Positions 38,201-50,200 of a stretch of 64,000 bases of DNA are shown in pieces. Positions within the stretch are counted from its first letter, which is position 1, and every line of letters begins with the position of its first letter. Under the pieces are notes generated by a model. It was not told the origin of the DNA. It did no database searches and saw only the letters and a list, made by a program, of their open reading frames with translations. The translations under genes were made by a program, and so were the position numbers. This stretch comes from Flabesymbios commensalis (lineage: Eukaryota > Annelida > Polychaeta > Terebellida > Flabelligeridae), in assembly GCA_964017125.1 (NCBI GenBank), contig OZ024914.1:27323073-27387072 (forward strand), written 5' to 3'.

Positions 38201-41200
38201 AGTTGCTGGGGAACAAGAGCTTGCCACCAGATCACTACAGATTCAGTCGAAAAGGTTCTATATAGATGTCAAACAGAACAGAAGAGGCAGGTTCATCAAA
38301 ATAGCTGAGGTGAGTAAATATCAGGGCTCGAAATAGTGCCATTCCTTCAGTCCGGTACTACCAAAAATTGAGCAGGAATGGCAACATTTGTTATTGGCCA
38401 TTCCGATGAACTTGCAAATTTAAGGTCCTTTTTGGAATGTCAATTTTTACTCAGGAATGGCAGTTTTCTTGACTCGCCAGTCCTGTGGATTGGCATGTCG
38501 TCAACGTTTAATTCTACCACTGAATATAATGCAAGTCGCTCAGTCCTCATATTCTATCATGAATGCATGTACCGGTACATCATAAAAATCCTAATTTTAT
38601 TTTGATACCTGTTTTAAAATTATGTCTTCTTGTCTTGAATTTAGCTGAACTTGTCAGTCTCATACTATTAATATAACTTTTTTTTACAATAAAGCATAGA
38701 TGTGTCGCCATAAACCTCATAGTCGTATAATAATATCTAAGGGCTGTTTCAGAAAAAATCCCCCCTCCCTACTGACAGCAATTTGTTTCTATACAATTCT
38801 ATACCTATACAAAAGTAATGGTAGAGCAGAAATATGAAAACAGCCAATGTTGTAAAATATTGCTCACTTCTCTGTTTCAATATGGAATATCGTACATTAA
38901 TTTTTTTTAAATTATTTATTTAGGTTGGGTCAGGTGGTAAGAAGAGTCGTCTCCTCCTCGCTATGTCCACAGCCGCAGAATTTCGTGACTATTTAACAGA
39001 TTTTAGTGAACACTATGCATCACTTGGTGAGTATCTGGACACCACTGTTAATTTTAAATAGATATGTAGGAGAGGTTTAACCCCCCCCCCCCCCTTGGAT
39101 ACGCCACTGTGGACGCAGCTGTTAGTGATATCTGGCATTCTGCATTCAAGCAGTAGGTCTACAAGGAGTGATGATTGGCTGGCTGTTGGGTCTTGGAATT
39201 CTATAGAAAACAAGAACACCACATTTTGCGGGCATGGCGTCACGTTTTGAGAGCACAGCGCCACGTTTTGAGGGCATGGCACCAGCAACCCGCCATGCAA
39301 AGAGTCAGCTAGTCATAGGAACCCTGCATTTTTTGGAGTATGGGTGCTGCAACCACCTGTGTCAGACTGTTGCTAGGGTGTCAATTACAGACCCTGTCTA
39401 CAAATTACTGGTCTTGGATTGGCTTTAAATTAAATCGTCCACTGTTGTCCCTGTGTTTGATGAGTGTCACAGACAATGGGCCGACATTGAACCAGCACAG
39501 GGTCAACGTCTAATGTTGGCCCTGGTTATGTCATCAAAGTGACGGACCTTCTTCTTCAATAATATCAAGACACGTTAACTGCTCAATAACTCTCAACCAC
39601 CACGGGAAATGATAATAAACTTACATCATAACGTTATTTGCTGGAAAAAATATTATTTATAAACATAAAATGTAATCAGGTAATATGTCGTACATTTTCT
39701 TAAGGCTGATGTAAACAAACATTAGATATCAAATTATTGATGTAGTCTTTAACCGTGTAAACACGATGAGCTCCACGGGATTGTCAAAACATAGCACATC
39801 GTCAATATTAGCAAGAAGGCTGCTGGGCAACAATGACAATGATGTTTATTCATGGTCTCGATTAGAGACGAAGGAATTATGAAGGCAGTGCCTCCTTTTT
39901 TCTGACATCAGCGCAGCTTTATTTAATTCTTTAAATTCTCAATTGATCTATAAAGATAATATAGCAATAATAGGCTATCTTATCGACTATATACCACGCA
40001 AACTGTGTTTGTTTACATCCTCAACAACAAAAATGGCAGAAGGCTTTGGTGTATTCCTGTGATCTGTTGTCCACTTAATAGGCCACTGTATGATGGGGCC
40101 TAATCTTGGTAATAAATAGTGGTTTTGTCACTGCATTCATATAATTAGTGTTTTATATCTTATTAATATTGGGCCAGTAATTATTTGTCAGGAACAGGAA
40201 ACATTCGAAGCACAGACTCAGATCTGTCTAAAAAAAATGATTTCACACTGCAGCAATCATATCGTTGCCTACCACTACGAACTTTATCTCCAACACTGTT
40301 CTGCATGTTGCTAATTAAGGCTCCCCCTACCTTTTGTTTTTGTACGGTTTCGTCCGCCTCCCTGTCACCCTGATATTTGCAAAACCGCTTTTTCAATTCA
40401 TTTTGTGTTCAACATACTGGATGCAAGTATTAATTCCTAGGCTGCATTAATTTTCCAGAAAGTCCTTTAACATTTTCGGGTCATGGCGGCCATCTTTAAT
40501 CTTTTTTGTCTAATTAGGACCTTATCACCCTGATATCTACAAAACCGCTTTTTCATTTCACTTTCTTTGTGTTGATACTAGATGCAAGTAATAATTCCTA
40601 GGCTGCATCATTTTTTTTAGAAAGTTTGGGAAAATATTCGGGTCATGTCGGCCATCTTTAATCTTTTTTCGTCAAATTAGGACCTTGTCACCCTGATAAC
40701 TTCAAAGCTGCTTATCCGATATACCCAATATTTAAAATACTGCATAGTAGTATTAATTCATAGCCTGCATCAATTTTTCAGAAATTGCGAAACAATATTT
40801 GTAGGGCCAATGATTTTCCTGACGGGATTCGCGGAATATACCCTGTGAAACGGAATTGCATATTTCAAAGTTCAAACGGGAACGTGATTTTAAAAATCCA
40901 CTTATTTCACTCTGTTTTTTATTGACTTTAACCCTTTTTATCCTGTTGATCAGTGCTGATTGAGGCATATGTCGTGTCTACATACATGTGATCGCGGCAT
41001 TTTTCCGCTTCGGAAATCCAATGCAATGCGTCACTAATTCAGCTTGACTATTTTTAGTCATTTTTATTTTAGACAATTATTCCCGCTAGTACGGGATGGG
41101 TTCCGGTAAACGACGGATGCGCACACATTATGTAAATGAGCCGAAGCTTGTCCAAATCGGCCAAGGACTCCCGAATCACAGCATGCGTTGTATGACTTAA

Positions 41201-44200
41201 TGTTGGGCCAACGTTGGCTAAGGTGACTGGGGCTGGATGGGTCAGCTCTTTTTCCATCGGCGATTATTATACTAGTCAATTTTTTATTACTGCTCGGCAT
41301 TGCTAATTTATGCAGTTATAATATGAAAAAATAATATTTTTTCGTGTTTCGTTCTGTTGATGATTGGAAATCAAAAATTGTGTTGTTATTCAATTACAGA
41401 TATGAGTTACTTGTAGCACACTCAGTCACTGTATTTTAGTCAACAATCTGTGAAAATCACGCTGAAACAGAATGAAACGGAATTTACCAAAATGTGAAAC
41501 AGAAAATCGATTTTTTTAAAACGAAAAATAATTGGCCCTATATTCGGGTCATGGCAGCCATCTTTAACCTTTTTTCGTCAATATTGGACCTTGTCACCCT
41601 GATAACTTTAAGTCACTTGTCTGATATAGTCAACATTCAACATACTGCATAGTAGTAGTATTTCCTAAACCTGATCAATTTTTCAAAAAGTTCGGGAGAA
41701 TTTCCGGATCATGGCGGCCATCTTTAATTATTTTTCTGTCAAATTCGAACCTTGTCACTCTGATAACTCCCAAAGCTGCTTATTAGATACACTCAATATT
41801 CAACATACTGCATGGCTGACGCTAATATTAATTCCTAGACTGCATTAATTTTTCAGAAAGTTTGGGAAAATATCCGGGTCATGGCGGCCATCTTTAATCT
41901 TTTAGGGTCAAAAAAGCACAAATCAGCCTAAAGCTGTTAGCCTCTGCCTCATAATATTACTTGATAAGTACATGTACAGATTGATTATCTGGTAAAATTG
42001 AAAAGTGAGAGGGGGAGCCTTCTTGGGTGTTTACATGGTAAACACTGCCATCTAGTTTTAAATCAGTTCTCAGACAATTTCAATAATCATTAATGGCAGT
42101 GAGCTATTGTCGAGTGTGCTCTTGTTTGATTATATTTGATAATCAGGTCAGCTAGTGGCCATTTTGTATCGATTATAATTTAAGTTAACAATTTTAATCG
42201 GTACTAGCTAAAATTTATGCTAAATATTATTTAAATCATTAATAATACTGAATCATGGATCCACTTTACTAATGGTGGAGTACTGCAAGCTCATTGTCAT
42301 ATATATTGCTAAATTGCTCCTGAATCTTCAGTGACTCAAGGTCAGAAATGAGAGCAATTGGGCTGTTGATTACTCAGTTCCCTGATAGCACTTCTCCAAA
42401 TATGTTTCAAGCAGCTGTAGACATGTATTCGTTGCATTCATTGATTTCACATAAAAGAGTACCAGTATACTCTCTTCAGTGTGCCACAAGTATGATATAG
42501 TCTGCAGTGTCTTTAGCTTCCTAGTGCAGATGCTGCTGTTAAAAGCTTTCTGCTCCTTTGTGCTATCAGCATCTGTTAGTACAAGGTTTGCATAGATCCA
42601 CAAAATGAATCAAGCTAATTTGCAATGTTTATCCTAGGTAACTTTGAGTAACCACATCACACATGCAGTGTATAATTACTTGACTCACAATTTTAACAAA
42701 ATTTACATTTTATACTTGGACATAATTAACTTAGTAATATTTCAACAATTTTCTCACACCAAATTGAATAATAAACAATTTGGCATATGATTGTGATAAT
42801 AAGAGTAAAATTTTATGAAAAAGGCATCACATTACTAACACCATCTAGAATCTAAATGAATCTAATATATGTGGCACCCAGGTGGCAAAATTTGTGTTTG
42901 TCCACATTTTTGCACCTATTGCAATTAAGAGGTGGACATTAACTTTCCCTTGTGTCATAATTTCATGTGTCATAATTTTTTATGTAGTTTTATATGCTGC
43001 TGAAATTTGTTCTGTATGATGCTAATAACTATGTCTGAGACAAGCTTACTGAAGTTTGAAAAAATTAATCATTCGCAGATTTTATGTTTTATTTCCACCT
43101 TGAGGGCTACCCGGTGGCTGGTTTGCAGTTTTGTTGTCTCGGTCAGTTTTATCCCCCGCCCGTAGGAGAAGGGGGATTTTAGTTGTGCCAGGATTCCGCG
43201 GGGGCGTCATGCTTTTTTGTGGGTGCAAACATTAGAGGTCAATTTTTTTGAAATACTAGAATCACATTCCCAGCAGCATGGGGATGTACAAGTGCTTTTT
43301 AGCTCATCCGGCCTTTAGGCATAAGATGAGCTCATGCCATTGTGTTGCGACTGTCGTCTGTCTGTCCACAATTCACAAGAAATGCTTCTCCTCCCTCAAT
43401 TCTTATCCGATTTCAATTTTGTTTGAAAGAGCTTGTGCCTGTGCATCTAAAGTCCTCACAGATTTCAGAAATTTCAATTATTAATTAACTTATGACATAA
43501 TTAAGAGCTAATTCACTTTGGCCACAATTCACAAGAAATGCTTCTTCTCCCTCAATTCTTATCGGATTTCAATTTTGTTTGCTTTTTTTGAAAGAGCTCG
43601 TGTCTGTGCATAAAATTTCCTCCCGAATTTCAGAAATTTTAATTATTAATTAACTTATGACCTAATTAAGATCTAATTAGGACACTCTGTCTACAATTCA
43701 CAATAAATACTTCTCCTCCCTCAATTCTTATCAGTTTTCAATTTTGTTTGGTTTGTTTGAAAGAGCTTATGCCTGTGCATTAAACATCCTCACGGATTTC
43801 AGATATTTTAATTCGTAATCATCTTGCCCTAATTAAGGATGAGCTTCTGTGTTATTGACACTCTGATTTAAAGATGCTACCAAAATTTAAAATAGCCACC
43901 AGAGGTAAACTCAAATCTTCTGTGGGCTCTAAAACATAGTCAGAAATTATTTAAATTTTACTATCGCATTCCCCACGATATTGTAACGTCCAAGCCCCAA
44001 CAACGAATCTCATAAATCGGTTATCTCTTGAAATTATTACTGGTCAAGTATGACATGAACTCATATGTACAGTTGATATTTATTAACATGGACATTTTTT
44101 TACACTTATACACTTATTTTCTACATATGACTAGGCTATTCTTCCTATATATTTTTGAGGGGGGCACGGCACCATAAACAGCCATTTTCCAAGATGGCCA

Positions 44201-47200
44201 CCTCAAAAGTTTGTGGGCATGATAACTTATGAACCGATGGTTGGATTGCATTAAAATTTAGTAGAGTTGTTCTCTAGGTATTTTTGATGACCTGAATAAC
44301 TTTTGAGATGGTCATGTACTGACCTGGAAATATACACACTCCTTCTGCAGTGTCACCTATCCATGTGTAGACACTGCTAACCTTCATCTCTGGCTTGGAT
44401 AATAATGCAGTGGTCAACAGGGGGAAAAATTCGTCATTTTTATCCACTCGCCAGCTGGGCTAGTGGAACTAAAAATCCACTAGCCCTTATGATTTTTTAA
44501 TCGCCCTTACTAGTTTGATGTTTTTATGAAAAAATTGCCGGACTATGCGCGATATGGCTGAATCACTGGTTAATGATTTTTTCCCCTTCTGACCCATCTT
44601 CCGTAGGCTTAGCCTGAGCATTTTTGCTGCAGGTGGGCATTTTAGCTTTAATTAGCACATCTGCAGCTGTTTAAGCTTTAGTGAAGTCAGAGTAAATGGG
44701 CCAGTGAAATAGGCCAGCCACCCCACCTGAAAATGTCTCTTGTCAGCCTTTATCTTCATATAAAGTTATGTTATTGAACCAGCATTTCTTCTCTAGTTTT
44801 CTTTATTTTCTTAGCTGGTGGCCACCCCACAATTAATTTAATCCAACACTGGCTCACTAGTGTTCATTTTAACTTGGAGAAAGAAGGGGCTATGCTGCCC
44901 ACTTCGATGAAACAAGGGGGCCATCTCAAAAAAACGTAAACAGCTCTGCAAATATAATAAAGTCAGTCATTTTAAACATAAAAATGATGTCACATTAGCA
45001 TACTTGAAAAAAATATATATATATCTCCTTTCATATCGTTTAGGGGCTATTCAAGGTGACTGAACTTGATATGTAGTCCTATCAACAAAGAAGTAGGGAA
45101 GTCTATGGAGCTCTAGCCTCTATGGCATCATGACACAGCAAGGTACAAAATAACTGGGATAAAAATGTTATCTCAGGTGTATTTCAGGCCTTTTCTGGGG
45201 GTTTAATTTAGTTTGTGTTAGGCCTATTAGCATGGTTAGACCTTCTTAGTCTCAACACCCTTATGTCCAGCTATTCACATCGTTTCTACGCCGACATACA
45301 AACTGGAGTATTAGCCACAGCTTGTATTCACACAAAATTGTAAGACTTTTTTGCAAACGTTTTTATGTAAGCTTAATGCTTGATTTATCTTTTAGAATCA
45401 GAAACAATTTAAGACTGCATCTATTCACCCACAGCTCGTTGGGCAATGAAATGTTGTCAGTATGCATGTATGTCGGCAAACTAGATAAATTATCTCCTTG
45501 ATCAGCGCCATTTTGAACTGTGAAATATCGGGTGAAACGAATGTTGGGAACCACGACGCTATAAATGACCTGTGGGCTGTCATGGCTACCGCAGATCGAG
45601 CCACATGCAATACACGCGCCCACGCACCGCTGATTGACCAGGCCGTAGACCTACTGGTCAGTAGTTTGCTTAACAACTTGGTGAACGTGATTTTTATGTC
45701 CACGTGTGTCGGCATCAAACTTGATTCAGTTGCGACCGGGTGTATGTGAATTTGCATCCCTGGGTCAAAAAACAGGTCAGTGTGAATTCCCCTTCTACCA
45801 AACCAAGCTTGTCACTGAGTGGACCTGGCAACCTGCCAACAACTCGAGTTGGCAAGCTGCCATTATCCACAGGAGACCCTAACCTTTCCAGTCTTTAAGC
45901 TGACTGAGAGGGCTGGTTTCGAGTCTAGGAAATAGGCCTATCTAACGGGGATGCTTTTTATCCCCCGCACACGAAGTAGGGGCGGGGGATATTGTCATCA
46001 CCATGTCTGGCTGTGCGTCCGTGTTTTATTTCCAGACGATATCTCTGAAACCGTTAACCGGACTGCTTTCATATTGCATACACACATCCCTTAGGGGGTG
46101 TGCCTTTTGAGTGTTATGACCTTTGACCTAGTTTTTGATTTTGAGGGGATTATCGACTTTAATTGATTGTGGATAATAATAAGTTCAGTCTCCGGACGAT
46201 ATCTCGCGAAGCGTTTCCTGGATTGTTTTCTCACTGCACACACAAATTTCTCAGGGGGTGTAGATGTGCCTTTTGGGGGTTATGACCTTAAACCTAATTT
46301 TTTACCTTTTAGGTTTTGAGGCGATTAATGACTTCAATTGATTGCGGATGATATAAGTTCAGTTTCCGGACGTTATCTCGCAAAGCATTTGCTGAATTGT
46401 TTTTATACTGCACACACAAATCCCTTGGGGGGTGTAGATGTGCCTTTTGGGGGTTATGACCTTTCACCTATTTTTTTCCTTTGATTTTGAAGAATTATTG
46501 ACTTTATTTGATTTTGGATGATCAGTTCAGTTTTCGGACGATATATCACGAAGCGTTTGCTGGATTGTTTTCATACTGCACACACACACATCCCTCAGGG
46601 GGTGTAGATGTGCCTTTTGTGGGTTATGACCTTTGACCTTATTTTTTTGAGGCCATTATTGACTTTAATTGATGGTGGGTTATGACCTTTGACCTTATTT
46701 TTTTGAGGCCATTATTGACTTTAATTGATGGCGGATGACAAGTTCAGTTTCCGGATGATACCTCAGAAAGCATTTGCTTGATTGTTTTCATATTGCATTC
46801 ACATATCCCTCAGGGGGTGTAGATGTGCCTTTTGGGGGTTGTGACCTTTGACCTATTTTTTATTTATGTTTGATTTTGAGGCCATTGATAACTTTAATTG
46901 ATGGCAGAAAATAAGTTCATTTTCCGGATGATAGCTCGGAATGCGTTTGCTGGACTCATATTGCCACACACATCCCTTAGGGGGTGTAGATGTGCTTTTT
47001 GGGGGTTGTGACCTTTGACCTATTTTTTAACCTTTGACTGTGAGGCCATTATTGACTTTAATTAATGGCGGGGGATATCGTTAGCATCAGCGCTCTTGTC
47101 AGTCACATCTAGTTACTTTGATTACTTATAGGCTTTAATCTACGGGCTCACCCCTCAGTCCAGGTGAATGGACTGGATATCAGGTGGTGAATGGACTGGA

Positions 47201-50200
47201 TATCAGGTGGAAGTTAGCTCACCCCCTCAGCTGACAGTAGCACTGGATATGGTGGATCATTTTAGATGTCGATATATCTATCTGACCTAGCTAGTAGGTT
47301 ATATATTCTATAAGACTCACTCACTCACTCTCAAGACTTGATTCTGAGTGGATACCATGAAATGCCCATAACCAGAAAATATATGCAGTCTGAAAAACTG
47401 GATACATTGAGTGGATAATTTATGAAAAATAGCTATACCCGCCCAGTATTGACAAAACTCACTCGCACAGTCTGCAAACTGAAAATTGAGTGGATATGGT
47501 AAAATGCCAAACTCTAAACGTCAAATTATTCACTAATAATAGTAGAATCACATAGTAGAATCAGCAATAGTAAGAATAAAAGCTAAACTTTAAAAGAGAG
47601 CAAAAGTCCAGTGCTAATAACATTGTAGATTGACCGTCAGCAGGTCAGTGACTGACAGGTGGAACTCGCACCCACTCAGCCCCCACTGGCCACAGTTAGA
47701 CAAGCACACCATGCTGTCACCACTTGCTAGCAGCCTGTCAGCATGACTGATCGACAGCTAGGCCTGCTCTACCCCCTGGACATTACAATAATATGGAGAT
47801 GTGCAGGTGCTTTTTTCAAGGTTTTACTGAAATTCAAAATGGTTGCCACGGATCAACTTTAATTTTTTTGTAGACTCAAAAACTCAAAGACTTAGTCAGA
47901 AATTATTCAAAATTTGCGATCACGTGCCCCACGATATGGAGATGTGCAGTTGATTTTTTAAGGTTTTGCTGAAATTCTATATGGCCACCATTGATCAAAT
48001 TCATAACTTTTGTGGAGCCAAAGACTTAGTCAGACATTATTCAAATTTTATTATCACATTCCCTACAATATGGAATTGTGCAGGGGATTTTTTTCAGGGT
48101 TCAACTGAAATTTGGGTGAGAAAACTCAAAAATTGAAATCAGATATTATACAAATTTTACAATCACACTACCTACCATAATATGGAGATGTGGAGGTGAT
48201 CTTACTGAAATTTAAAATGGCCATCACAAGTTGACTTTTTAAATATTTGTGACAGCAAAAACTCTCAACCTAAGTTATGGTGGGGGATGATATAGGACTA
48301 AAGGCCTCTTTGTTATTTTAATCATTGAGTGTGTCATATTTGCATGCTGTTATGTGTCAGATATTGGTTGGTATTTTGGATTTCAGGACCAGCTAGTCCA
48401 GAAAACCTGCCTGAAGATGGCAAACTGAAAAGTGAAATGATGGTTAAAGACAATCGGCGTTATTACTTGGACCTAAAGGAGAATGAACGAGGTCGTTTCC
48501 TAAGGGTAAGTTGACAATTAGTATACTCTCTGCATGCAGGGTTAAATGGTGATGCCGAAATATTGTCATTGCTGTAGAAATATGCATAAATACTCACATT
48601 TGTAATTATGTTAAAAGGCCGTTTTTTCAGGCCTCTGATACCGCCAAAGGTATGTATAGGAATGACAAACTCTGTTATTAACCATTCTGATGAACTGAAA
48701 AATTTACGGCTTTTCAAATAAAATGACCATTTCAGGGAATGGCAGTTTTTGCAGTCCTGAGGATATGCCATGCAAAATTTCAACTTGATCTAATTCAAAA
48801 TGGCTGACTTGCGGCCATCATTGACTTTTAAATATGTGTATATACATGTATGGCAAACTGTGCTGGATAGCTAGACCATTACTGTAAAACATATGAGGTC
48901 TGGCGTATCCGGCCTGTCTGGACAAGATGTATAATCCAGGCTTGGTCCTGGAGACAATTGACCATTCAATTTTTCAGCAATAATTGATTAATCATATTCA
49001 CTATAATTGGTGTACCAAACGACCAATCATCAATTATAATTAATCATCGGGCACATCACTATAATATACATATATAATAATGTATATATATTTTGAAGAT
49101 AGGGTAATTAGTCTAGTCATTACAGTCAACATAAACATGTTGAACGTCTGCAAAAATTAATGGTTTTTCAGGACCCGTTGCAGCTAGGCAAGACTCTAAT
49201 TTTACAAAGAGTCTCTCTTGAAATTTTCTCCTAAATTATGCACTGTATATGACTACCAGGTTTATGCCTAATATATATTTTTAGCATTGACCTATACACG
49301 TGTGCTTTGAAAAACTGATCATTGTCATATTTTATTCAAATTTGATGTGATTGTTCTCAATCTCTGTATTCCTAACGATTTTATAATTCAAAATCAGTGC
49401 AATTGTCTATCCTAGTTTTAAAACAATTTAGGATTATCTGTATATTACGTGGCAGTATGCACTATTGTGCTATCGCGCCACGGGAGTAACTTAGCAAAGC
49501 CTGTTATCTTACATGATATAATTCATAGCCTTATGTGTATGCCAAGTACACCACATTGTAGATTTTCTGGGGTCTCGCCGGATGGAAACTGCGCCTACGT
49601 CCATTGTGGTTCTTTTACGTCCAACTCAAAGTCAGTCACTCAGACGAGCCATCTGATTCACGTGGTTCTCTGAGCCCCACGACACGACATCACTGCACGA
49701 TGTCCTAGTGCATACGGCACCTGGCAGTCCCAGGCGGTCCCCCATCCAATTATGAATCGGGCGCGACATTGCTTAACTTCAGTGATCGAGTCGACACCGA
49801 TGAGACAACGCCGTATTCCGTGTTATATTTTTCATTGCAAGGGCAATTTTTTTTAAAGTGATCTTTTAATTCAAAATCGTTGAAGTTGCCTTTTCACCAT
49901 TTAAAATATTTGCAGGAAAAGCAATATACCCAGCAAATCCTACTTTTTAGCTCCCGCCGTCACCGTAGCTGAGACGGAGGGAGCTATGGATTCTACCTCC
50001 GGTTTTTTTTGGCCTTTTCTTTTGCCTATAACTTTGTGAGAAAATAAGCTTAGATAACAATTTTTGGTATGTGGGTTACTTCCAGGTGGCTAATGGACAG
50101 GTTAAAATATTTTTAATCTGAATTCAATACGCAAGGTTGCAGAGGAGAAAATGATGATGTTACGGCGTTGGGCCGTCCGTAAACAATTCGTTTCCGGAGC

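Larger units (their letters stand above)
43981..47786. mobile_element. 3.8-kb insertion inside H3, class unassigned
   Basis: Ends TGTAACGTCCA and its near-inverse tggacattaca; ATAT borders both sides. No coding domain is recognised inside. It contains the H2 copy at 45950-47107. TG...CA ends would also suit an LTR-type border, but there is no other sign of one. Confidence 0.5.
43147..48297 (+). mobile_element. Module-array element H3, second copy, split twice
   Basis: The left part 43147-43300 (hairpin ATCCCCCGCCC/GGGGGAT), a middle part 43868-43980 and a right part 47787-48297 align in order with 24359-24980. About 4.4 kb of later insertions separate the parts. The right end has ggtgggggatgatatagg. 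Confidence 0.8.

Noticed and set aside
43981-47786. LTR retrotransposon, because of TG...CA ends
   Set aside because: No paired long terminal repeats or coding domains were seen; left unassigned.
49703-49818. Functional 5S rRNA gene
   Set aside because: Several changes from 5S at conserved positions and a fused non-5S body without a terminator at the right place; a SINE is more likely.
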